A stretch of 14,693 nucleotides of DNA from Planoprotostelium fungivorum (Eukaryota > Evosea > Variosea > Cavosteliida > Cavosteliaceae): the NCBI GenBank assembly GCA_003024175.1, contig MDYQ01000134.1:64001-78693 (forward strand), given 5' to 3'. Shown piece by piece: positions 1 through 8,807 of the stretch. A program made the position numbers and the translations under genes. The notes beneath the pieces are model-generated. The model searched no databases and was not told where the DNA came from. It saw nothing but the letters and a program-made list of their open reading frames with translations. Each line of letters starts with the position of its first letter. The first letter of the stretch is position 1.

Positions 1-1545
1 AAGATGAATCGTAAGAGGAAGAAGAGAGTCAAGATGGATGACATGGATCAAGGAAACGAAGACGAGGTGAAGGAGGTGAAGATGTGAATCTCATCGATTC
101 AGATGATGGACACGGATTCCAACAGCAAAGCAGAAGACGATTTCTTCGAGGTGAGTCTCTTTCAATGAATGAGTGAGGAGACTGAGAGAGGAAGGAAGTG
201 GAATTGAGTGGGAAGGCATTGGAAGATAAGGAGAGGGAGAGCCTCATGCACGAGATAAGGTCACTGCCTCGTATGCCCAGCCCCCTCTCTGATTTCCAGC
301 CACCAGAAGACACACAGCAGGTGATTCACATGGAATGCTTGGAAGAGAATTGATGGATGTAGATCCGTTTGGAAGTGTCAGCGCTGAAGAAGATGATCGG
401 AAGTAGAGGAGAGGGAGACCACAGGATATTATCAAAGACGGAAGATCGCCTCAGAAGAATGGTAAGAGATGATAGAATGAATCAATAGAATGAGAAGATA
501 GAATGAGAAGATGGAATGAATGAGAGATTGAGAGGAGATAGTTGGAAGGAATGGGAGAGAACAGCCTCAGCTTCGGAGACCACAGAGCCTTCCACCGCAC
601 CCCCGAAGGAATGGGAACCTACGATCGAATCATCCAACAGACCACAAGATCGATAGAAGAAGGCTACGACAACGAACTGAAGGAATCCATCATCATGGAC
701 GAAGAAGAAACCATCCAGGGTGAAGAAGAGAAGGAGAGCTCCCACACGGCCTCGAAGATGTTCAGAGAGGCAAAGACAAAGGACGAAGAAGGAGAGACTC
801 CTTCGTTTCTACCGGAGATCTCACACTCTCACGACACCCTACCGAACGTGTCGCACGTCACTGCACCGCAGATGGAGAGAGAGGAGATGTACATAGGGTG
901 AGATGGATCACATCATGATGAGCTGATGAGAGGTAGGAATGCCGTGAATCAGATGATGGAGTCCAAATTGGGGAGGAAGAGTGTAGAAGAGGGGAAGATC
1001 CATCCCTCAAAGGATCAATATCTAGACACGGAGGTGAATCGGTGACACTCGAAGAGACTGAACGAGAACAGATGAGGGAGGAGAACGTGATGGATGTGAT
1101 GAAGAAGAGCGTAGCTGTCATGTGTGCATCCACAGAGTACACGAACATCGAAGGGAATGTCTTAGACGTTCTCAGTCAGCTCACCACCCAGATGATCCAA
1201 GAGATGACAAGAGCCTACGAGAAGACGCAGATGCCCCTCTACAGTCGCGTCTACAACGAGACAACGGGCAGAATGATGCGAGAGGATGTGAAGGAAGAAC
1301 AAGTGAGTGAAGGAGAGAGGGGAGGGTTGAAAGAGGTGAAGGTCATCGCCGAGATCTTCAAAGGGAGGAAGGGCATTAGCCTCGATGCATTGAAGAGTTA
1401 CGTCCAGTCGATCGAAGCGATGACGGTAGAGAGACGAGAGGAAGAGAAGGAAATGGAGGTCGAGAGCGGAGAGAAAGAGGATGGAAAGGAGGGGGACAAA
1501 GAGGTGGAGATGGGGACGGTGGAGACTGGCATTAAAGAAGAATAA
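1..1545 (+). CDS. Charged nuclear-type protein with possible TAF-like histone fold; 5' end may lie outside window
   Basis: A frame-consistent model joins exons 4-66, 103-150, 189-259, 300-320, 346-402, 425-461, 542-897 and 987-1545 (about 403 codons, stop TAA). All introns begin GT and end AG; several are very short (321-345 is 25 nt, 403-424 is 22 nt). The first ATG is at 4, but coding may continue upstream of the window. The protein is rich in Glu, Lys, Arg and Met, suggesting a largely disordered nuclear protein. One ordered stretch near residue 240 (about 1075-1230) reads VMCASTEYTNIEGNVLD followed by VLSQLTTQMIQEMTRAYEKT. Its short helix, loop and long amphipathic helix resemble histone folds of TFIID/SAGA subunits such as TAF13 or SPT3. 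The histone-fold reading is inference from pattern only. The junction 897/987 is the least certain. The gene converges on the next minus-strand ORF. Confidence 0.55.
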
Positions 1546-1612
1546 ATGTCTTAATTCGAATGATGCATGAGAGGGTGTTCTTGTTTATATACATTTTGTT
1601 CGTTGGAATCTG

Positions 1613-2002
1613 TCACGTTCTCTCTTTCACGATGGGTCTCATTTCTGTTGATCTGATTTCACCGAACAAATTCAATTTGACCACTTCTTTCTCTTTCCCT
1701 TCATCCACTTCTGTTGGCTCTGTGATGCTTCTATCAAATGGCTGCGACATGGGATCAGAAGCTGAAAATGTTGTCGCTCTCACCCTCGATTCAATTTTGA
1801 AGAGGTTCAATTTGACTAATTCTTCGACACCAATTGTGAAATTGCTTGATATGTATTCTACCTTGGGTGACCCCAAATGATCCCGTTGTTCCTTTTCCGC
1901 CTCCGATTGTCTCCTGAAGAGCAGGAGAGATAAGATGCACAGAAATAGAACGAGTGACCTTCTTCTCGTTTCACTTCCTCGCTGATCCTGTTGTGGAAGC
2001 AT
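1613..2002 (-). CDS. Hypothetical secreted or membrane-anchored small protein
   Basis: A 129-codon ORF reads leftward from ATG at 2002 to TGA at 1613. It has a basic N-terminus followed by a hydrophobic stretch (SLVLFLCILSLLLF), which looks like a signal peptide or anchor, and one N-glycosylation sequon (NFT). The motif VKLNLF occurs twice about 60 residues apart, in similar DNA. I recognise no family. The start lies 62 bases from the PIG-V start on the other strand, so the two could share a divergent promoter. A competing ORF of 106 codons on the plus strand (1560-1880) also starts with a hydrophobic segment and has NLT sequons, so the coding strand is not settled. A GTGAG...TTTTCAG stretch inside the ORF could be a 22-nt intron, but removing it shifts the frame to an early stop. 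Confidence 0.35.
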   Translation of the reverse strand: MLPQQDQRGSETRRRSLVLFLCILSLLLFRRQSEAEKEQRDHLGSPKVEYISSNFTIGVEELVKLNLFKIESRVRATTFSASDPMSQPFDRSITEPTEVDEGKEKEVVKLNLFGEIRSTEMRPIVKERT

Positions 2003-2064
2003 CTCTGCAATGTGACCGATGTGATCTTGGTCTCACTGCAATGAAACACATCACCATACAGACG

Positions 2065-3590
2065 ATGCTGCCAAAGACGACAGGTGGAGAGTATGCATTC
2101 TATGAGGTAGGAGGTTGCCGACGAATACATTAGTGTTGAGTCGATGATCAGAGGAAAGTCATCTGGCTAGCTGTGAGCAGTCGAGTGGTTCTGTACATTT
2201 TGAGTTTCCTTCTCAACGATCTCGTAAACGATTACGACACTAGTACAGAACTTTTCGCACAAGATGAAAAGACATCTGTGATAATGAGACTCTTCGGCCA
2301 TCTGATGAGGTGAGGACGTAGAACGATATAGAAAATGAATGAATCAAGATGGGATGCCATTCACCTGTTAGGGATCGCAAAGGAGGGCTACATTTATGAG
2401 CACACCCACGCTTTCTTCCCATTCTATCCTCTGTCTGTACATTCGCTATCAAAATGTGAGCCTCTATTGTCATCTTCCTTTGATACCAGACAGTGATCAT
2501 CAACTTTATTGGCTCATACAGTGACTCCATCTTGTTGTCTTCCGTCATCATTAGCAACTTATTCTTCGTTCTATCGACCATCGCTTTATATCGGTGACTA
2601 CTATCGAATTCTCTTCATGTGATGCTGATATGAGAACAGGTTGAGCGTCTCCACTACGGAGGAGAAGAGCGAAGAGGATTACGATTGGGCCTATCGAGTC
2701 TGTTTCCTCTTATGCCTCTCTCCCGCCAACATCTTCTTCCTCTCACCGTATCCTCTTCATTCTCTTCAATCGTCTCCTCCTTAACTTTTCAGATACACTG
2801 AGACGATGTTCATGTTCTTCACTCTGATGGGATTGTATGGCATCATCAAGGATAGGAGGTGGTTGGCCTCTCTCTTCTTCTCTCTCTCCGGTGCCGTAAG
2901 GTCTAACGCCGTACTCTACTGTGGCTTCTTCGTATGGAACATTCTGAGAGACAGCCTACTCCACTTCCACCAGGGAGATCAGAAGAGGAAGAGATACATC
3001 CTCAGATGCTTCGAATCCATCCTTCAGGTCTCGATCGTCTTCGTTCCATTCCTCTTGTACCAGTTCTTTGTCTACCAGAGGTGAGGAGGAGAAGAGAGAT
3101 GGAGATTGAAGGAGATAGATTCTGCCAGAGCGAGGGAGAGGGCACATCCCCTTGGTGTCAACAGACAGTACCGAGCAGTTATTCCTACATTCAAGAGAAG
3201 TACTGGAACCAAGGCTTCCTACGCTATTGGACCATCAAGCAGATCCCCAACTTCGCCTTAGCTGCTCCCATGATGATCGTCTCCTTCTACGGCTCCTTCC
3301 ATTTTCTCATTCAGATGTACCAGAGCCATTCCCTCATGGAAGAACTCAAGGACAGAGTCAACGGGAGGCTGATGATCCCCCTGCACGTCTACTGGGCCGC
3401 CTTCACCTTCATCGTTCTCTTCTTCTTTCACGTGCAGACCATCACTCGATTCTTTGCCTCCATCCCCTGTCTCTACTGGACCGTCAGTCGTTTGATCTCA
3501 GAGGACAAGGGCTCTCTTCCCGTCTTCTGGTTCCTCCTCTACAACATCCTCGGTCTCTGTCTCTACACTAACTTCTACCCGTGGACATAA
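2065..3590 (+). CDS. PIGV: GPI mannosyltransferase 2 (PIG-V / Gpi18)
   Basis: PIG-V is an ER membrane enzyme (GT76 family) that adds the second mannose to the growing GPI anchor, using dolichol-phosphate-mannose. Exons 2065-2106, 2152-2309, 2349-2455, 2494-2593, 2640-2747, 2793-3080 and 3119-3590 join in frame to give about 424 aa, close to yeast Gpi18. Introns are 38-46 nt. Landmarks in order: RKVIWLAVSSRVV at the N-terminus, RWDAIHLLGIAKEGYIYEH with AFFPFYPL after it, SPANIFFLSPYTE, GAVRSNA, PWCQQTVPSSYSYIQEKYW, GFLRYWTIKQIPNF and the terminal NFYPWT. These match the conserved blocks of animal and fungal PIG-V, including the Trp-Thr C-terminus. Many hydrophobic segments indicate a multi-pass protein. 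The ATG at 2065 is the likeliest start; an in-frame ATG at 2041 would add eight residues. The stop lies 94 bases from the stop of the convergent TIMELESS gene. Confidence 0.93.
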
Positions 3591-3684
3591 AGGATCATTC
3601 TTTATTCTGAATCGTCCTGTACAACTGCACTCCTTCTCATCTTTTGTGGTGTACCACTGACTGTGCTCGTCTCTTCTCTCGGTT

Positions 3685-6600
3685 TCACGTTCTCTTTGTC
3701 AAACATATCGTCCTGTCTCTTTCAGCCTTCTCTCTCCTCTCTCTTCTCACCAATTCCATGTCTTCTTCAATGGAGAGCGTCTCCTCTTGTGTGGGCTTGA
3801 CCAGTGATCTCTTCTTCTTCTGTGGCTCTTCCTCTTCCTCTTCTTCCTCCTCTTCCTCCTCTCTCCTTCTCTTCGCCCTCGTCTCCTTCTTCTTCGGTGC
3901 TGCCTTCTTCTTCGGTGCTGCCTTCTTTTTCGTTGTCTTCTTCTTTGGCGATGTCTTCTTTGCCTTCTTTTTCCCCTTCTCTTTTGTTGTCTCTTCTTCC
4001 ATGTCCATCTCCTTCTCACTCTCTTCCTCTACTTCCTTAGGATCCTCCACGATCTCCTTCTTCTCTCCCCTCTCGGCTGCACCCCTCGTCCTCTTGATCG
4101 ATTCTTCTCTGTTGTTCCTCTCCTCTCCCTCCTTGATGCGATCGATGGATGCGATCATCTTCTTCATCTCCTCCTTCTTCACTCCGCTGGGTATCCTCCA
4201 GTAGTCACCCTCTTCTATTCCACGTCACCTCATTTCACATAGAGAGGATCTCACCTTCTGGGGCGATGAAACCGAGAGCAGAGAAGACACAGATGACATC
4301 AGGATGGTTCAACAACTCTTCTTGATCGGTGCCAGGTACGATCATGGATCCCACACCATCCTCCTCTTCCTTGTGGATGCTCATCACCACCTCCAACTAT
4401 TCCGGTCATCTTCTCTCCCTCCCTCCCTCTCACCTGCTCTCTCAGCAACGCCAGTGCTCCTGGTGCCTCCAACAGTTGATCCACGCGAGAGGAGTACTGT
4501 CTGTGTTCACCCTCGTCGACCTCTCTTTCTCACCTCTCCCTCCTCTTCTTCCTCTCCCTCCTCTTCTTCCTCTCCCTCCTCTTCTTCCTCTCCCATGTCC
4601 TCTGCCCTCGCATCTTTTCCTCTGTAGTCTCCATCCTCTCTCTGTGAATTCATGGCCATCTCTGCCAATGCGATGTCCCTCGTGGAGACACCCTCTGGCA
4701 GTGATGCATCCATGCCAATGATACCTGATCTGTCATTCATCACCCTCTCCTTCTCTCTCACCTAGCTGCTGCAGTCTGACGTACAGGATGGCGGGCTTTC
4801 GTTTGGATATGTCATCCATGGAGGAACCGACCAAGATGTACTTGACATCAGAGTGACTCCATCTGCATCCCCTCAGTATCCATCTACAACGAGAACGTCT
4901 CACTGTTCCCACAACTTTCTCAGTTGCTCGTCTTCTTCTGGTGACCACTCGACGTGTTGGATCTCCTCTTCCTCTTCTTCTTCTTCTGCCCTCGTCAGCC
5001 TCTCTCTCTCCATGCATCTCACCTTCTTGTCTCTTCTGATGACCTGGAGTGAGGAAGAGACATTCACCCTTTGATTTCCAAGTGAACGCTTGGACACCGA
5101 TCAATGGATTCTCTTTCAGTAGAGTCAAGAAGCCTCCCACGACCTGTCTCTGTCAGTCTTTCTCTTCTTCTCTCTCACCTTCTTGGACACTTGATGAAGG
5201 TGAGGGTGATGCTTGATGGATGAATGCTCCATCAAAAGAGCTTGCATCAGGGATAGAACAGAGACCTGCAGACATGAGAGAGAATAGAGAAGATAAGAGA
5301 GAGGAGAGAGGAAGAGAGGAGGAGAAGAAGAGAGAAGAGAAGACAGACCTGATAGAACATGGGTTGGAAGGGGGTGTAGGTGATGATGTTGGAGATCATG
5401 GTGGAGATGTAGTGGTTCACTTGAACTGGGTTGGACTTGAAGTCAGCGAATAGATACATGTAGTTCTTGATGATGGAGGGGTGAGCGTACTGCTCAAAGT
5501 AGCTGGACAGAGAGAAGATCTTATCGTATGTTGCAGAGGCTCTCCTCACTGACATCTCCTCTTCTTCTCCTCCCTCTTCTTCTCCTCCCTCTTCTTCTCC
5601 TCCCTCTTCTTCTCCCTCCTTCTGCTTGGATTTCTGTTTCGAGTCATTCGAACACGATTTACATCCACTCACGTTGGCCTCTGATTGATCTCTTCTCATC
5701 TGTTCGACCACTTTTCTCTGCTCGGCTTCTTCCTTGTCCAGCTCTTCGATCATCTTCCTCGTCTCTTCATCCATCTTCACCTTTCAGCTCCACCTCTTCT
5801 CCTCCTCACCTCTTCTTCCCTCGGTTTCTCTACCCTCTCTGTCTCCTTGAAGATGTCATCTAGTTCTTCATCGATCCCATCACTCGTTCTCTTCTGTCCT
5901 CTTCAGTCTCTTCATCTTCTCATCCTATCTACCTCCTTGAAGCTGACCTTCTTGCCCTTTGATGGTGCACTCTCCCCTCCTGCCTCTTCTCTGTCTTTCT
6001 CTCCCTCGCCTCCTTCTTCCTTCTCTCCCTCTTCTTTGTCTTTCTCTCCCTCTTCTTTGTCTTTCTCTCCCTCCTCCTTGTCCTTCTTTCCCTTCTTCTT
6101 CTCCTTCTTTCCCTTACCACTGTTGGATGTGCTTCTACTCTGCTTCTTCCTCTTCTGCACGAGAGCACCAAAGGACACGATCAACGCATTCAACACGTGA
6201 ACGATCTCCACGATCTCCACCAAGAAACTGACACCGTCACACCTTGTACAGAACACAACAAAGGTCACCTCTTGGGTGTGTTCAACTCGTTAAAGTTTCT
6301 GAGAGACATCTTGATGACCTCCAAGAAGGGCTCGTAGTACGTCAACTTCTGTTGAATCGTCGATGCATTTCCCCTGTCGGTCTCGTCTTTCGATTTCCCC
6401 AATGTCCTCAGAATTTGAAGCTGCACATCCATCACACCTTCTCCTTCCATCGTCTGTCCTCACCGTCTCCCTCAACACACTCATGGCCAGAATGAATCCC
6501 GCCCAGTTCTTCTCTTCTCGGTAGATGCAGCAGAAGTCCACCACCTTCCTCATGGTCTCTGGATTGTACGTCTCGATGATGGGTGCGATATTCAATCTCA

Positions 6601-8118
6601 TCTGTACCATTCATCTGGGTGTCCTCGTGGTTTCTCACCTTCTTTGGCTCGTTCTCGAGGTAGTGTGTGGCCAAGAGGTAACCGTTGAAGAACTTCATCA
6701 GCCAGAGGTAGTTCATCTGATCGGCAATGAGGTGTGACTCTTGGTAGGAAGAGAATTGTCTCTTGACGCTCTCTATCAGCACTGATTCCGTCAGACATCA
6801 TGTCCCGTGCCGATCGTGATGATGATGAAGATCTCACGATTGTAAGAGTTGCTGGCCAGAAATTGATCGAGAAATTTCTTGATGACAAAGTGTGCTTCCA
6901 CTGAAGCATCCGAGAAATACTTCAACTCCAACGTGCTGAAATTGATCTTCACCCTGGGTGCTCTTCCCCTCTTGGCCTTCTTCACGCTGTACTTCTCCTC
7001 TCCCATTCCATTTCGGCTCACAATCTTCTGAGTCTTGCCCTGCTCTCGTCACTCTCCTCCTCTTTCCTCTCTCTCACGTCTGTGGTGGAGAAGGTGCCGC
7101 TCTTCATCAGGTCCGTCGTCTTTGTCTGCTGCATCTTCGCCTTGCTCTTCTCCATGGCTAACATGGATGTCAGAGCTCCCTTTGGTGCACTCCTCCTGAT
7201 GTCGTTTAGAGATAGAATCCTGTAGAGAGTGTGACTCACCCTTTCTTGTTCTCCAGACAGGCCTTGACGATGATGGAGGGTTTCTCTCGGTGGAGCATGG
7301 AATGTAAAATCTCGACGATGATGAAGGTGTGTTGCTTGTGATCACCCCCCTCCATCTGTCCGATCATCACTTGGATCAGTTCAAAGACGTGTTCCTGTCT
7401 CTGTCACTCTCCCGAGTGGATGAGAGATCACCTCCGATAGTTTGATGATGAAGTTACTCTGCAGCTGCGTCTTGTGGTAAGTGGCAGAATTGGATTGTTC
7501 CAGCGCGTCGGGGATTTGGAGAATATTTCTCAGCAGCGTCAACACCAGCTCGATCAGATTCTCTTCATCTTTCGATCTCATCCTGTAATGATCAGCTCAT
7601 GGAAGCGAGATTCTCGTTCACTTTTTCTTCTTTTTGAGAGGTGACTCTAACATCTGAAGGAGGACAGCTAAAGCTTCGGGAGAGGCGATGAAGGAGGCCT
7701 TATAATCTTGCAGATATCGCAGTTGAATAGGAAGGTCCGTCGATTTCAAATCGAGGGGCATCGTCAACAATGTCAATATCTTGCCTGCGGGAGATTATGA
7801 TCACAATCGACGGAGGTCAACTCACATATCTCGTATTGAAATTTAAAGTGTTCTGCCTCTGAATAGTGGATCAATAATGGGAGGAGGTCTTTGTGGACGA
7901 TATTCCATGAACCCAATTGTTTCAGAACATCTTTGGTGTCACTCATCGATTCACGGCGGAGGTATCGACCGATCTCTTTGAGACATTCTACGTCTATTCA
8001 ACATCAACGTCGATGTAGATTACTCACCATAAGAACCCTCGTGTCTGTAATATGTCTTCCCTGCACTATCCCATGCACCCAAACCATTGGCGAGAGCCAC
8101 GAGTCGATCAAACTCCAT
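3685..8118 (-). CDS. TIMELESS: TIMELESS / Tof1 / Swi1 replication fork protection protein
   Basis: With its partner Tipin/Csm3, this protein travels with the CMG helicase, couples it to polymerases and mediates replication checkpoint signalling. Exons on plus coordinates: 8028-8118, 7826-7993, 7622-7784, 7432-7582, 7240-7394, 7078-7219, 6838-7039, 6639-6781, 6464-6601, 6269-6420, 5933-6227, 5810-5893, 5349-5780, 5179-5265, 5068-5143, 5023-5035, 4904-4990, 4762-4862, 4534-4724, 4434-4496, 4255-4396, 3685-4214. They stay in frame for about 1,201 aa; human TIMELESS is about 1,208. Landmarks: RYLRRESMSDTKDVLKQLG then DLLPLLIHYS (N-terminal helical repeats), LRYLQDYKASF, a basic KRKK followed by acidic repeats (~520-700), SYFEQYAHPSIIKNYMYLF, a SANT-like WSPEEDEQLRKLW (~845), YWRIPSGVKKEEM (~1030) and a Lys/Glu-rich tail. 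The 13-nt exon 5023-5035 and the 4497-4533 acceptor are the weakest choices. Introns are 20-83 nt. Confidence 0.93.
4538..4593 (-). repeat. 18-nt coding minisatellite (EEEEEG units)
   Basis: About three tandem copies of an 18-nt unit, cctcctcttcttcctctc on the plus strand in one register. On the coding strand each unit gives five Glu and one Gly. It lies in exon 19 of TIMELESS, in an acidic linker before the C-terminal WRIP region. Unit length is a multiple of three, so copy number changes keep the frame. Confidence 0.8.
5559..5618 (-). repeat. 15-nt coding minisatellite (GGEEE units)
   Basis: Three near-perfect copies plus a diverged fourth of ctcttcttctcctcc (plus strand). The coding strand gives Glu-Glu-Glu-Gly-Gly units inside exon 13 of TIMELESS, between the N-terminal helical region and the SYFEQY block. 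Confidence 0.8.
6021..6083 (-). repeat. 21-nt coding minisatellite (KDKEEGE units)
   Basis: Three tandem 21-nt copies, the first two identical and the third with four changes. The coding strand gives Lys-Asp-Lys-Glu-Glu-Gly-Glu units in exon 11 of TIMELESS, immediately after the basic KRKK stretch that ends the N-terminal domain. Confidence 0.85.
7220..7239 (-). other. 20-nt spliceosomal intron in TIMELESS
   Basis: The minus strand reads gtgagtcacactctctacag. Reading through it hits a TGA at its second to fourth bases, while removing it joins the exon ending in Lys-Lys-Gly to the exon starting Ile-Leu-Ser-Leu-Asn-Asp, which restores the TIMELESS frame. It is the shortest intron I can support here. 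Confidence 0.75.
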
Positions 8119-8472
8119 CGTCCTCTGTCTGATGCCGTTTTCGTTGTTTGCGTTTTTTCAACGCAAAGTTTTGGCGGGAAACAAAAATGAACACACTAGA
8201 GCGTCTAAATCTACGCAACACGTTTTCTGTGTCTTTCTATCGATGCTTCTTCCTTATCAATTGCAGCTGACAAGGAGTGATTCTATGATCTAAATGCTTG
8301 TAGCAAACAAGAAGCGTTGTAATTTGAATGTTTCTGCGTATCATGCGATGGACCATCCCCACGATCACGCGCATGGTGTGAATGAACAACACAGAAGAAG
8401 AGACCTCGAAGTATACATAAGATAGGGATGGACACCAACGTAATCAAGAGAGAACCCTCGACAGCCTTCAAA
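8119..8472. other. Divergent intergenic region between TIMELESS and a small plus-strand gene
   Basis: About 350 bases separate the two start codons and should hold both promoters. The TIMELESS-proximal part carries the inverted repeat and E2F-like site described separately. A minus-strand ORF (8480-8283, 65 codons) encodes one hydrophobic segment, LLITLVSIPILCILRGLFF, and then a His-rich tail. Its ATG overlaps the first codons of the plus-strand gene, so I do not call it a gene, but a tiny single-pass membrane protein is possible. Confidence 0.5.
8147..8182. promoter_or_regulatory. E2F-type site and adjacent 8-bp inverted repeat upstream of TIMELESS
   Basis: TTTTGGCGGGAAAC at 8169-8182 matches the E2F/DP binding consensus (TTTSGCGSGAAA type). 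It lies about 50 bases before the TIMELESS start codon. Directly next to it, TTTGCGTT (8147-8154) and AACGCAAA (8160-8167) form a perfect inverted repeat around five bases. E2F control of replication genes is established in animals and plants; a role here is inference from sequence and position. Confidence 0.6.
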
Positions 8473-8796
8473 ATGACCACTGTGACTTTCTCCTCTGAGC
8501 GATGTACAGAAATAGAGAACCTATTGACAGAAGTCGATCAATTACTCGCCGCAAATGAGGTGCAGGATTGCATATCGAAGATCTGATTTCGTTAACGGGT
8601 TTAGGACATTATACAACGGGTGAGCATTTCACAGGGAAGAGAGGATACGGTCGACAAATATGTTCAGAATCATCAGGACATCTGGAATCTGTATTCCAAC
8701 CTATCGAGGGTGCGTTCACTTGATCCTCCTCTTCCCTAATCACATCAGATCGAAGATCTCTATAAGAAGCTACACATGCTCTCGACTTCGAAATAG
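8473..8796 (+). CDS. Small helical protein, 79 aa, unrecognised
   Basis: Three exons (8473-8559, 8605-8709, 8749-8796) join in phase 0 at both junctions and end at TAG, giving 79 aa. The introns are 45 and 39 nt, with GTGCAG and GTGCGT donors and TTTAG and CATCAG acceptors. The product starts MTTVTFSSERCTEIENLL and ends IEDLYKKLHMLSTSK. Leu, Ile and Val spaced along a charged background (IENLLTEVDQLL, IWNLYSNL) suggest a short amphipathic or coiled-coil helix bundle, as in small adaptor or complex subunits. I recognise no family. There is no signal peptide or membrane segment. The stop lies 11 bases from the stop of the convergent chitinase gene, so the 3' untranslated regions must overlap. 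Confidence 0.6.
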
Positions 8797-8807
8797 AGTT
8801 TATTTCA

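Noticed and set aside
462-541. Two copies of agaatgagaagat in an intron of the first gene, as a regulatory repeat.
   Set aside because: Only two copies within purine-rich intron sequence; likely simple local duplication.
3644-4204. Long plus-strand ORF rich in Ser, Phe and Leu (186 codons).
   Set aside because: It is the mirror of the Lys/Glu-rich tail of TIMELESS on the other strand; GAA/GAG/AAG codons read backward give Phe, Leu and Ser runs.
4512-4533. A 22-nt intron reading (GTGAG...CGAG) at the end of TIMELESS exon 19.
   Set aside because: Both 22 nt and 37 nt (to 4497) keep the frame; the longer one matches the usual size and has a better acceptor (ACAG), so it was preferred.
5528-6231. 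Several plus-strand Leu/Ser/Pro-rich ORFs.
   Set aside because: They are antisense shadows of the acidic minisatellites in TIMELESS exons 11-13.
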